From Daphnia carinata (Eukaryota; Arthropoda; Branchiopoda; Diplostraca; Daphniidae), in assembly GCF_022539665.2 (NCBI RefSeq), contig NC_081334.1:3844001-3908000 (forward strand): a stretch of 64,000 nucleotides of DNA, written 5' to 3'. The notes under the pieces were generated by a model that saw nothing but the letters and a program-made list of their open reading frames with translations, did not search any database and had not been told where the DNA came from. This document shows positions 36,697 to 49,600 of this stretch, piece by piece (positions within the stretch are counted from its first letter, which is position 1; the number at the start of each line of letters is the position of its first letter). The translations under genes were made by a program, and so were the position numbers.

Positions 36697-39600
36697 TTAC
36701 CGAAGAATTCAGATGAAATTTGCTTACAAGTCTCAAGCTAAACAGAATTTAGTACTGGTTAATGTTTACTCTGGGTTACATGCATATATCAATACAAATA
36801 TTCTAAAAAAAAAATCCCAAATGAAGTTTGGAACGTGATCAAGTATTTTTTTTTTACATGTTAATAGTTGCTTAGTAAAGCGAACTTTGTAGAAAAAAAA
36901 TACTTAAGCATTAAAAGTTATACTTTACTTAGATTTCAAATAGTCGTGAAATTTCGTTTCCCGATTACGAAGGAAACTATTTAACGGAGAAGTAAGAAAC
37001 TTAAACGGTTCAGTCATGCTGGTGCATAAAAAATGTATCAAACTAAGCTAACCTACTCAGGAATGCTACCCCATAACGGGGGAAAAAACATGAAACGAAC
37101 GACGTGACTCCCTTTATATCCTACATACCTCATTATCGGTTAACTTTCCAGTATTTCGATCAGAAAACACAGACGGAAAGTCATGCACGCGCCGGGTGAA
37201 AGATCCAACCATGGGTCAAACGGCCTGTCAGGATAGCGTGCTCTACGGCAAATTTGTTAGACGGCCAGCTTGTAGTACTCATGTTTGCTGTTAATTAGCA
37301 AATTAGACATCCAATTACAGCAGTAAATTCTCATAAGTTAGCTGAAGCTGGCGTGACGAGAAATCCTGTAATGCAAAAATTAGAATGAGAATCGATCGCC
37401 TTTCATTCCATCCACATGACACAATCCTTTACCACGATATGGACTGCTGACTCAACTAGTTAAGAATTCTCGTATGACCTTGGCGCTGACAAATAAGAAT
37501 CCTTTATTTTCCGACTGAGACACAGCGGTGTTGTGGTTTCGTCCCGATATGGTTTCTGAAAAATATAAGATAATAAGGAAGTGTCAGATGTAGTTTTATT
37601 TTTTCTCCATTTTTTAAACAGTTGAGCATGCATATTATTCCCATGCAATTTTTAAAGTGACACTAGTCTGCCTGATGTAAAAAAAATCAAAACCAACAGA
37701 TCAGGATCTGTTTCCAATCTAATTTGGTGTTGATAATTTGCATTGCACAACTATTACTTTTTAGACTAACACAGCTTTTATGGTAAGTGGATGAGTCAGT
37801 ATTCCACGAATTGCTTGGAGTGACGAAATGTTGAGACTGGCAGCTCATTTGCAATCTAAATCAATTTTAACTAGCTTGGGGCTCTGTCAAAAAGCTTGTT
37901 TGCCTTGAAAAGTTCCACATAGCTTTTACACAGTGGTTATAGCTTGTGAAGGGTTCACTGGTCATTCGTAAAACATGGGGAATTGTCAATCCCTCAAACA
38001 AATACTTAACTAATGGAATTGAATAATGATACAGATTTTTAAAACTACAGAAAGGAATGTTGTAGTATTACCTTTTATATTTAATGGCGTCAAGTCCAGA
38101 AACCTTCATTGTAACAGTCTTCGACAACACACCTCGAGTTAATGAGTTCTATTTATAAATGGTTCATGTATGTCGTCTGCTGGCACCAACATAAAAAAAA
38201 AGAAAACCGTCTGAATACGAAGATCCAAAATAATTCCAAGGCCAATGACATTGGTGCTGTGCGTGACACTTTGAGTGTAAAAAAAAATCTTAAACTATTC
38301 AGTGATCCGTCAACCGAACGCAGGATTCTTTTCTTTTTCTTTTTAAATTTCTATGTATTTCGAGTGTTATGGAAAATCAGGAACGAGAGCAATACAAGAG
38401 ACTTCCCCTATAGCAGTAATTAAAGGAAAAAAAATGAAATAAACGAAATATTACAAATGTTTTTGCGAGTTTTTTCGTCTACACACACAACCGTGTAAAA
38501 AATGGCTTCAAGCTGGCAAGGACTCGAACAGACGGGGAGCGACTTTTCTTTTTCAATTTTCAGCATCAACTAAATCAAGGGAAAAAAAAGAAAACCTGTT
38601 TGCATAAAAAAAAAAACAAGCGACACAAAAGATCACGTATCATTTTGCATCACTCATAAAAACTGAAAAGAGAATTCAATAAGCGAATTACAAACAATAT
38701 ATTCGCTCTACACGAAAAAAAAAAGATGAATGCATTATGTGTATATAATACCCTAGTATATAATAGAAGGGGGAAGAGAGAAAACATTTTTCAACGAAAA
38801 GAAATACAGCCCTCCAAAAATGTCGGTCACGCGTGACTAGTCCAGTGATATACCATCATCATCAAATTTCGCGGGAGCCCTAACGGTTTTCACGAGGTTC
38901 ACAACAAGAAAAGGAGACTGTTTCCATTTTCTTTTCGTCTGCTTGTTTTCTTTTTTTTTTTTTACTCCATCTCCGTGTTCTTTTGACACGATTCCGGCTC
39001 GGCATATTTATACAAGCAACATACATACAATGTGAGATTGCTCCACTCTTATTCCGCCCCTTTCTCTTATTTTTTTAATCGTAAAAAAAAAAAAGGAATA
39101 CGTTTCTTAATCTTTTTCGCATCACGTCTGGACACGTCCATAGAGGGAAACAAATGTTTTTGATATCACGTATTCGATTGCAAAATACCGCCGCAAGTAA
39201 TTGTAAAAGAAAATAAAGGCACCAACGATAATATTTACGGGCGAGGAGGGGGCACACAGTTCAAATATAGCAAGATTTGAAAAAAAAATAATAATAATAA
39301 GGAAGAAAAATATCAGGCAGAGGAAAGAAAAAGCCGATAGCGGAAGCACGTCAAATATTTCCGGGATACATTTTTGTTTTCTTTTTTTGTGTTTCGTGTC
39401 TAAATTTTTGCAATCAACAAAATCAACTAGCTCCAAAAAGAGTCTCTAGTCAAGCATTTGGTGTTCTTTTGTTCTGCAGGGGAAAAAAACATTGCCATTC
39501 GTGATCGATCGTAAATGACCGTGAACAAAAATCATGGCGGAAATGAAAGGAAGGCAAAAATAAATGAGGAAAAAATATATTTTAGCAGATTGTTTTTTTT

Positions 39601-40164
39601 TTTTTCCCCAATATTTTCCTTGTTTAATTTTAGCGAGGGGCTTTTATTTTTCTCAATTCAGAAAAGAAATTGTTCTTTTTGTTGCATTACTGTTTCATCC
39701 GATTGGCTGGGAAAAAGAGAAACAATTCGATTTATCCTCTATGCATTCCAAATGGGGCCAATGAACAAGCTTTAACCCCACCCCCCCCCCCCCAAAAAAA
39801 AAGGGAAAGAAAAACTAAATAGCATTTAATCAAAATCAATTCTATGTGGATTGTTTGATTCGTTCGAAATTTTTTCGTAAAGGAAGCGAAGCAATTGGAG
39901 AAGGAAGAAGAGAAGACTTGCATCACGCACGGCTGTTTAAAGAGACTTTAAACGCACGCTAGTCATCAACATAGATAATGGGGAGGAGGGGATTTCCGTT
40001 TCGTGCTTTCCGTCGTCTTTCTTTCCTCAGACAAATACAAACACACAACACACGCACACAAAATAAATCCCGCATGAAAAATCACCTTCGTCTCGCTTTC
40101 TTATGTCTCTGTTTCCATTTGATATCACAGCAGTGACTTGGTACCGCGCGCAGAACATTCGCGT

Positions 40165-40185
40165 ACACACACACACACACACACA
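40165..40185. repeat. (AC)n microsatellite
   Basis: About ten AC dinucleotides in a row, followed by ATAAAC. Lies in the presumed WNK 3' UTR. Confidence 0.8.
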
Positions 40186-40483
40186 TAAACACAATCGACA
40201 AAATTCGGAGAGGGCAAAATAGAAAACCCAAATAAGATTAAATTTTTTAAAAAATAGATTGGAATTCGGAAAGGAAGGGAAGCGGCAAAAAAAAAAAAAT
40301 GTAAACATCCAGTGCTACGGGAATCGCTAAACAAAAAAAAAGTTGATAGGAAAAGAAAATAATGACTTGCTTGCCATTAGCTAATTGAACCAAAAAAAAA
40401 AATGAATAATTAATAACCTTTAAAAAAAATTAAACTGTAATCTCACATCCCTTATTTAATTACTTAAATGTGTGTGTCGAGAT

Positions 40484-40554
40484 GGGGGGGGGGGGGGGAA
40501 TAAATGAAAGAAAACTGACTTTCTTTTATCTCACGCTACCTCCCCCCCCCCCCC
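40484..40554. repeat. G15 and C13 runs in inverted orientation
   Basis: Fifteen Gs (40484-40498) and thirteen Cs (40542-40554) are separated by 43 bases, about 70-140 bp downstream of the WNK stop codon on the minus strand. In the transcript this reads as a G run then a C run that could pair as a perfect GC stem; the G run alone could also form a quadruplex. Confidence 0.75.
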
Positions 40555-40622
40555 ACCTTCCCAACGAAATAAATCTATTTACTTATTTACTTGTCATTTT
40601 AAAATTTCCATATTTTTTTTTT

Positions 40623-43600
40623 TTAGGGTGAAGAAGATCTGCTATCTTTGGAGCTGAGTCTTAGCGGTGGGGAACGCAAGGGACTGCCGGCCGGAGTGTT
40701 AAAACTGAAGCCGGCCATTGTCGATGCCGACGAGCAAGACGAAGAGGAGGATGCTGCTGCTGCTACTGTGCTGGCCAAGAGGGGCACTGACGGCGGCGAG
40801 CCGATGACTGAAGACAACGAGTTGGGCTGGATGTTGATCGGGTGGCTGGAAGCTCTGCCCATGTGGCTGCAACAGGACGCTGCGCCCGGCTGTTGTGAGG
40901 CGGCCGAAGGGGCAGGCGTATGGGCAACGTACGGCGGATGGATGGGAGAGAAGATGGACTGTTGACCGCAGAGACTCGACATAGAGCTGGTGGACGGCAC
41001 GGGCGACAAGACACCACCGAAAGGCCGGCCGAAACTCAGTCCTGCCAAGCACAATGGAAGCTAGACTGCCTTCCTCATTTTCTTTTTCATTTTTCCCCTT
41101 AACAACTTAACAAAATTCAAACTTAAAAAAATTGAAATGCTAAGGCACAAGAAGCCTCCGATATTAGAAAAGCTTACAGGGAAAGAAAAGTAATGATTTT
41201 GCGTGTTAACTACCGGTAATTAAGCCCAAGCAAAAACAAATAAAAATAAACAAAAAGGAAATAAGCCAGAGGAGAGATTCCGAGAATGATTTAGGAAAAA
41301 TAGGAAATCATTAATTGCTTGTCACCCCCGATTTCACCTTGGAAATGTCCCTCGTCAACCTCCCGCGAAATCAAATCGCGTTCAAAAAAATAAGCGATCC
41401 ATCAAAAAAAAGAAAACATTTTTTTTTGTTTGTTTGTTTTGGCTTTACCGCAATGATTTAAAGGGATCAGGTGGGTGGTGTAAAGATACCAGCAGTTTGA
41501 GTCAGCGAATGATGTTGTTGTTGTTGTTGAAGACTTGCGGCTCCGTTAGCGCCGGCCCTCAGTTGATTCAACGTCGGCGCTTTCTCAACACCTTCCGCTC
41601 CGGCTTTTTTACTCTTCTCCGTTCCAGGTTTGCTGCCCAGATCTTGAACGAGTCGCAGCAGATCGTCGGTGAATGTTTTCGTCTGTCGCGTCGGCGTTCC
41701 AGGAGACGAACTGCGCGTCGGATTGTTGGCCGTCCCACTGGCCCCGTTCGCAGCGGCGGCTGTTGCGCTCTGCGCGGCCAAACCACGCCCCTCAGCTTGA
41801 TCCAAATTGCAACTGGCACCTGGAGAAGGTGTCCTGGAACCTTCTGTGGCTTCTTGCCTCTGCAAAGGATGCGGTTGCGATGGCTGCTGAACAGCTGATT
41901 GCTGTTTCCTGCGGGCGTGGAAAGCGGCCAATTCTTCTTCGTGCTTCCGGATCAAAGCTTTCCTTTCCTGTTCGTGTCGCAATAACAATTCCCTCAATTC
42001 AGGATCTTTATTGGCCTCTTCCGGCAGTCCGCCTGTTCCAGTCCGCTGTTTCTCGTCAACCAGGCTGACGCAAAAGCGCGAGATTCGACGCTCGCCAGAT
42101 GGAACCGCTGGAGGAAGTGATAATTTACGTAGCTGCTGGCCTTGCTGGACAACGCTAAGCTCAGGCTCCGTTTGGCTGCTCTTCTGTTCTTTAGTTGTAG
42201 CTACTGGAACCAACGATGCCGCTACACTAACCGGAATCGGTTTAATCAACGTCTTATCCGCAGGCGGTTCGTCAACAACTTCAGGCGGATTGCTCGCTGC
42301 TGGCTGGACAATCGATGTGGTGGATGCTACCGTAGCTTCCGCCGGACAAGCATTCAAAACTTCTTTGGCTTTCAGCAACGACGGCGGATGACCCGGACCT
42401 TGCGAATGCAATTTGGACAACTCCGAATGCAAATCGTGAATGTCGATGGTAGATGGCAGCACTTTGCGCTGCTGTTGTGCTGGCCGGTTATTCTCCGCCG
42501 CTTGATCCACTTGATCGACGACTACCGATGGATGAACAACCGGATCCAGCAGAGGTGTACCTTCTTTGGTTGACGACGAAGGTGACGGAAGTTGTTGCGT
42601 GGCATCGGGCGAGTGACTCTGATGCTGTTGCTGCTGGACGTGAGCGGATGGGTTCGGATTGGCCATGGATAGCGAAGCCAATTTATGTTGTAGGTCCATC
42701 AAATACGTGTCCATCGTGGGGCACGCTTGCGGGGTAGGTGGTTGCGATGTCGGCAAACTGTTACCTCCGGCAGGTCGCGATCCGGCCGCATTCGCCTCGG
42801 CGATGCAAAGCTTTAACGGGACGGAGGCCGTGCTGGTGGATGGATCGGCCGCAGCAGCATTATTGTTATTTGGAACACGTGCTGGACTGCTACATCGGCT
42901 CGTCGCGTAGATGCCATTCGACGTGATGTTGATGCTCAAAGCGACCGTCACAAAGGCAGCGCCTAAATCGCTTCCGGCCATGTTTGCGGCAGCGGACGGA
43001 GCTGCTGGAACGGAGGGCACGTTGGACACGGGCTCTTGTCCGACAACAACTGGAGGCAATTCGCATTTTTGAATAGCTCCCGCGGGCAAATCAGTTGGAA
43101 ATAGCTCAGGAGTGACCGCCATGGCTGGAACGGGCGTCGCTGGCGGCGGTGTGGGTAAGGGTGCGTCTAAAACAGCTGATTGAGGAGCCGCTGGATCCAA
43201 AACGGGCAGAGGAGCGGAAATGGTTTTGACCAAAAATCGTGATACCTTGCGAACCTGTAAAAAAAAAAACACATCGAGACCACAAAGAAATAAAAAAAAA
43301 TAAATTAAAATCCCAAAAAAAACAAAAAAAACAACCGGAAAGCGGGAGGCAGGAACCTGGAACTTGTGTGTCAAATAAAACGATAAATAATCAAAACAAT
43401 CAAAACAAAAACTACAACACACAAAATTAAAAGCTTAAAAAAAAAAAAAAGGCGGCTAATGAATTAAAATACCTTGGGCGTTACGGTTTCAGTGGGTTCA
43501 ACTACCCCACCGACGGTAGGAGGAGCTGCGTCAGCAGTGGCGGGTGTAGGATGAGAAGCCATGGTGGGGAATTGAGGTGCGGGAATGGCTACGACTGGCG

Positions 43601-46600
43601 GGGTAGCACCGTCAACGGTGACTGCCACGACAGGATTATTAGAAATACTAAGCGGGACAAGGTTGGGTGGTTGTGTTGTTGTTGTTGTTGTTGTTTGGGA
43701 TTGGGTAGTAGCAAGCGCAGCAGAGACGGCCGAGTCGGCCGGCGACGTGTGACATACATCGCTGCCATCCAAACTGGCTGATCGCGAATGGAGATACAAT
43801 CCGGCCGCTAGAGGGACAGCCGAAGCCACGACCACTGGAGCAGCGGCTGCTTGCTGGACGTCACTTAACGATCCTTGGGCACTTTTGCTAGTCGTATCGA
43901 CACTGTCGACAGATGTAGTGGCAACGCTGGATGCGGCTGTCGTCGCTGTTCGATTGGGCGAGAGCGAATCCGCAGCTGGCTTAGTTGGAGGTAAAGAAAC
44001 GACAGGGAGGACATCTGGATTCTCTTTCAATTGACGCAAAATATCCTCCACCTTTAATATTGAATAAATAATGAATTAAAAATATGAATACAATTATTGA
44101 TTAGCGAAATACCTGTTCGATAAATATATCTGCGTGTTGTTCGCTAAGCAGACGATGTTTAATCAAGTTGTTGGCCACGTCGGCCGGGACCGTGTCGGCC
44201 TGATCGAATTTGAATGTCACCGTTTCTTGTTTCATCGTCTCCACTTGACACTCGACGACGGAACCCTGGACACTCAAAACAGACAATCGCGGGCCACGTT
44301 CGGCCGTCCGGCGACGTTTATTGGTCAACCGGCGGCCGAGGCGCTTCTCACCTGCCGTTGCGGTTGGGTTACTGCCGCTAGCGGCGCTAGTAGTAGCACC
44401 GGCAGCTGACGCAACCGTGTCGACCGACTCAGCGGCCGATGATTCACCGCACGAGTCCGTCGTGTACACGTCGCTACAACAGCACGGCGCCACAGGCTCC
44501 GGGGTACCCGAACGATTGACGGCCGGCACCGAGTCATTGACAACGGCTTGCAAAACAGGGTTTTGCAATTGCATGTCCACCACGGCGGCGGCTATTTGCG
44601 GATCGCCTTGCGTCACTTGGCCTGGATGCGGATCTAATTTCTCCAGGAGGTAGGCTGTTGAGGCCGCTTCTAATTGTTGTGGACACAGGCCAGATTGTTT
44701 GCGGACGAGCTCGGGTTGAACGTACGCCTGTTCAAGCGTTGGCTGAGGCAGTTGGTACGTGGCTGGAACGTACTGATCGACAGGGTGAGCTTGGATGTAG
44801 GCGGGCTGTTCCATGTGTTGCAGCTGATGGATGGGCTGTTGTTGCTGTTGAAGATAGGCCGTTTGATCAACCATTTGCTGGCCAACAACGGGTTGAATAA
44901 TGCCCGCTTGCGTCAGCGGCACCTGCTGGATGACTGGCGGGGGGGAAAGATACGTCGGTTGCTCCGATACGCATTGTTGGATAGGTTGCTGAGCGTACGT
45001 CGCCTGATCGACCATTTGCTGGATCGGTTGTTGGGCAACCGTCTGTTGGATGTACGCCATCTGATCTTGAGATTGCTGCATCACTTGAGGCACAGACTGA
45101 TGGATGTACGCCATCTGATCCTGAGTCTGTTGCATCGGTTGCTGGGCAACTTGCGGCATCGCCTGCGGGATGTAGGCCATTTGTTCTTGAGTTGGCTGCG
45201 GGTAATTTGAAGGATCCACCACCTGCTGGACGGCAGATTGCTGAACGTACGACATCTGGTCTTGCGCAGGCTGGATCGAAGGTTGAACAGGAGGCAGGTG
45301 GATGTAAGCTGCCTGTTCGACGGGTTGCTGGACCATCTGCTGGATGGGTTGTTGCAGATAAACAACCTGTTGGGCATACTGCGGAGCCGTCACTTGCTGT
45401 TGCTGGACAGGGAACGCCATGGATTCGGCGGCCGTGCAATGGACTTGCGCCTGATCCATCGGTTGTTGTTGCACATAGTTCACCATCTGACGGACGGGCT
45501 GTTGTTGTTGAGGAACAGGCTGAGCGTAAGGCTGAGCTTCCGTCGGTTGGTATTGGTTATACGTTTGTTGTTGCGGCTGTTGAAAGACGGGCAATTCGGC
45601 CGGAACGAAATACTGGGCAGGCACGTCTGCAGGTTGTTGTTGGTAGTGCTGTTGTTGTTGCTGCTGCGGTTGAGTGAAACCCTGATGGTCCATTTGCTGG
45701 GCAGGCGCCATGGGTTGATTCAGCAAATGTTGTTGATGTTGCAAGAGTTGCTGCTGGATCTGGACCGTTTGCTGCTGCTGGATCTGTTGATTGACTTGCT
45801 GCAGCTGCTGTTGTTGTTGTTGGATCTGCTGATTGACTTGATGCAGCGTTTGCTGCTGCTGGTGGATTTGGTTCTGGATGGCCTGCACCGTCAATTGTTG
45901 TTGGTTAGCTGCCACTTGCTGTGGAATCAAATGTTGTTGCTGTTGGATCACGTGTTGTTGTTGAATGACGTGCTGCTGAGGCGGAGTGACCAAACCCGTT
46001 GCCATAGCTAAAGGCAATTGCTGATTGGACAACATCGGCTGTTGTTGTTGTTGCATCAATGGCTGTGGCACAGGAGCAGGTTGCTGTTGTTGTTGTTGCT
46101 GCTGCTGTTGTATCGACATGGTCTGATCCTATCAAGAAAATAACATCAAAATTGCATTCAAATCAAATGAAGATATGCATTTACCATAGGAGTAGCTTGA
46201 GGCTGCTGGATGACCGGCTGCTGAATCACTGGCTGCACCACCTGGGGGGCAGGTTGTACAACAACTACAGCCGGCGCTTGTTGTTGGGAAGCAACGTGAT
46301 TCTGCCTGCGAATCTCTTCTCGTTCATCGCGTTCCTTGATCAATTGCTGCACTTGACTTCTCAGCAATTTGGCCAGCACCTTGACATCTTCTTCCATGAG
46401 GATGCCGTCCGAGTGCTTTGACAAAAGAGAAACGACGCATTAAATCAGTGAGGCAAAAACGCATAACCGCAAAACATTGGAGATAGCCTAAAAAGGGCGC
46501 GTGATTAAACGAAGGGAACGAACCATATCCTGGGCGAGCTTGTCAGCGTCGTCCGTCACAACATTGAATTCGAACTGGATGGCCTCGTTCTCCTTGTGCT

Positions 46601-49600
46601 TGTCGCGCCTTTTCTTCGGATCAAGGACTCGCAACCGGAACTGGACGCTTTCGCCATTGCTGGCCACCGCCTCGTCTCGCGAGACGACTTCCACCTTCAG
46701 TCCGGTTTCTTCGGCGAAGAACTCGGTATCGTTTAATAAATCCTTGACACTCGGTCTACATTATTTGTTTTTCAAAAAACAAAAAACAAAACACCCAATG
46801 ATCAAATCCGCGTTGAATTCAATAAAAACGGGACGCACCTTTCGTCCTTGCGCAGACGCGTGCAACGGTCGATAATATCACGAATCTCGCTGTTCTCCAC
46901 CTTATCGAAACTCTGCGGCCGCACTCCCTGTATCATAAAATACGCATTGAAACGAATAGTTCATTCACGTCAAGATGAGCCCCAAAAGGGGATTAGGAGA
47001 ACATGAAAACAGATGCGGGACGAGTTGAGACTCACGCTGACGACTTTCTTATAGATCTGAGCCGGTCCCATGCATTCGCTGTAAGGGTACTCGCTAGTTG
47101 CCATCTCCAGCATGCACATGCCAAAGGCGTAGACGTCGACGCCTTCGTCGTAGTGCTCCTCGTACATTTCGGGGGCCATGAATTCGGGCGTGCCAATCAC
47201 CGATTTGGCGAATGAACGATTTTTGAGCGTAGCCAGACCGAGGTCTCCGATTTTCACGCAGCCCGTCGTTCCGGTGATGAAAATGTTGTCGCACTGTCAC
47301 GCGCCCAGCAAGTGAAGTCAGTAAAAAAAAAAAAAAAGAAATAATGCATTCTTTTAAAAAGGATTACCTTCAAATCACGATGGATGATGTTGGGCGTTCT
47401 CGAGTGCAGGAAATAAAGGCCTTTCAGGATCTGACGGCACCATGACTTGAGCACTTTCAGATTAATTTTTTTGAAACGCCTCAGATACCTGCGTGTTTGT
47501 TTGTTTTAAGTGAACTTTGAATTTAAACAGTTTAAAGAAATGGTACGTTTTGAGTGTGCCAGACGTCATGAGCTCCGTGACGAGGACGATGTACTTGCGT
47601 TTGGTCAGGGCGACTTCCCAATAGTCGTAGAATCGGACGATGTTGGGATGTTGGAGGCCTTTAAGCATCTCGGCCTCTTCGCGGAACCTTTGCCTCTCCG
47701 ATTTGTTTAGTTTCTTCTCCTGCACAATAAAGAAAAATAATTTCAAAACACCGTGTGGAATGTTGCCAAAAATGCAATGTTGGCAAAAAGCCGATGCGTC
47801 AAGTGCACACATCTTTCAGGTTCAAGTTGTTCTTGATTCATGATGACGCAACAGGCAAACAAGATACAACTCTATTTCGTCCGCTACAGTCATGTGTTCA
47901 TCCAGCCGCATAGACTAGTATTTTTTTTTGCGCAACGGGTGACGTATCAGAACCTGCACAAAACTTTCTAGCCATCCAAAAAGAACTGGGGAAAAAAAAC
48001 GAGGGCTGGCGCCAGCGCAATCAAGCGGTTATACTTTCTCTTCAGAGCGAGCAGATTATGAAACTCGATAAACGGGAAATGATTCTAGAAGGACGTGTGA
48101 TGGGAATAAAGAAAGCATCACTTGATCCTATTGTTAGAGGTTCAATTGCTTTTTCCCCTCACATGATTTTTGTTTTTTATCACATCGATCGAATGACGCA
48201 GATAAAATGCGCTCTAGCGTAAATTGCAAACTTGAAACAAGGACAGCCATTGGCGAATGCCCTTCGCCAAAAAAAAAAAAAACGGGCAAAGTATATAAAC
48301 AAGATTACGTCCGCGCGTGTGTCTTAAGCACATGCGACAGGAAATGAACGATTGGGCGAGACGAATAAAACCGGAAGGAAAAAAAAGAAGGAATTGAACC
48401 TGAAAATTCTATCTGACGCAGAACATGTGCAAGCAGTAAAGGATGTGCCAAAAAATAAAACACCTGACTCATTATTATGAGAAGGAAAACACCTTGACAC
48501 GCATTCCTTAATCTAAAATCGTTCATTTACATAGCGCCGGCTATATACTAGCAGTACCAATACATGGCTGCTGCCTATTTAAGGGGTATGAACCTTGGGA
48601 TTCAAAGAGTCAAGAAAAAGCCCCCCCCCCCTCCACATGACATCATTCGAACGGAAACGTGAGACGGTAATCAATCTTTTTTTTTTTTCGTGCAGAACCC
48701 GAATTTAGTTCGCTTCGTTCGAGCCTCTCTGCCCGTCTTTGGTATCGGCTGAATGAAAGTTGACCCCCAAACGAATCGGATAAGGAACGACCTGGCACTC
48801 TGTCACGTCAGCAAAAAAAAATACTGTTAAATATGATACCCATCGGTGTGATTGTGATTACAACTACGCACACACAGACACGCACGAAAACATTGCTATC
48901 GCGAATTACGTGAATAAACAATTTAGTTTTCGACGGTCAAGGTTGATGCCAGTTCACGCACGAAAACACACAATAAATCACATTATGTACGGCGGAAACA
49001 TTAAAACTTAAGCATGATCCGTCTAATGGAATGCGGCTCATCGTTAGGAATCTATTGGCGGAAACAAACACAATTCGTGATAACACTGCGCAATTTTTCA
49101 CGATTTTTATGTCGCTTGTTTTTATTGCGTAACATATTCAAATGACGTCACATGTCGATAAAAATGTCAACATTCTTGTGTTTCGACAATCGAACATTTT
49201 ATAATGACCCTCCGTGAACTGGCTTTTATCGGCTACTCACGCAACATTTATCAGTCGCAACAAAGAGAAATGTTAATTGAATGAACAAAACTCTCCGTGT
49301 TTTATCGCTGTGCGGATGTTCGATTCACCAAACGTTGCCGAAATAAGATTTAAAAAAAAACCTACGTCAAGGACGACGGTAAGTCAAACACGTCTCGCAT
49401 GTGCGTTAAACGCCTCGTGTTGGTAATAACAAACAACAATTGAAATAAGGAGAGGATGCAAATCGAACGAAAATTGCTGAGCGTTCATTTTCACGCGAGG
49501 TGTCGATCGAATTTCATCATCAACAACAAGAATTAATTTGGAATTTTTTCACGGAAAAACCGGGGGAGGTTAAATATACTGAAATGCTACGAAAATGGTC

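Larger units (their letters stand above)
36697..40622. other. Long AT-rich, homopolymer-rich spacer (WNK 3' UTR side)
   Basis: Nearly 4 kb without a coding exon. The part next to 40622 is presumably the WNK 3' UTR. It holds many A and T runs, a C13 run at 39781-39793, an (AC)n microsatellite at about 40165-40185 and the G15/C13 pair listed separately. The ADH5 3' UTR lies at the left end. Confidence 0.5.

Noticed and set aside
40648-40965. 105-codon plus-strand ORF opposite the last WNK exon
   Set aside because: Antisense shadow of a Ser/Pro-rich exon that is supported by splice phase.
44674-46011. Several long plus-strand ORFs rich in Leu/Arg opposite WNK exon 8
   Set aside because: Antisense shadows of CAG/CAA glutamine repeats (Leu and Cys codons on the other strand).
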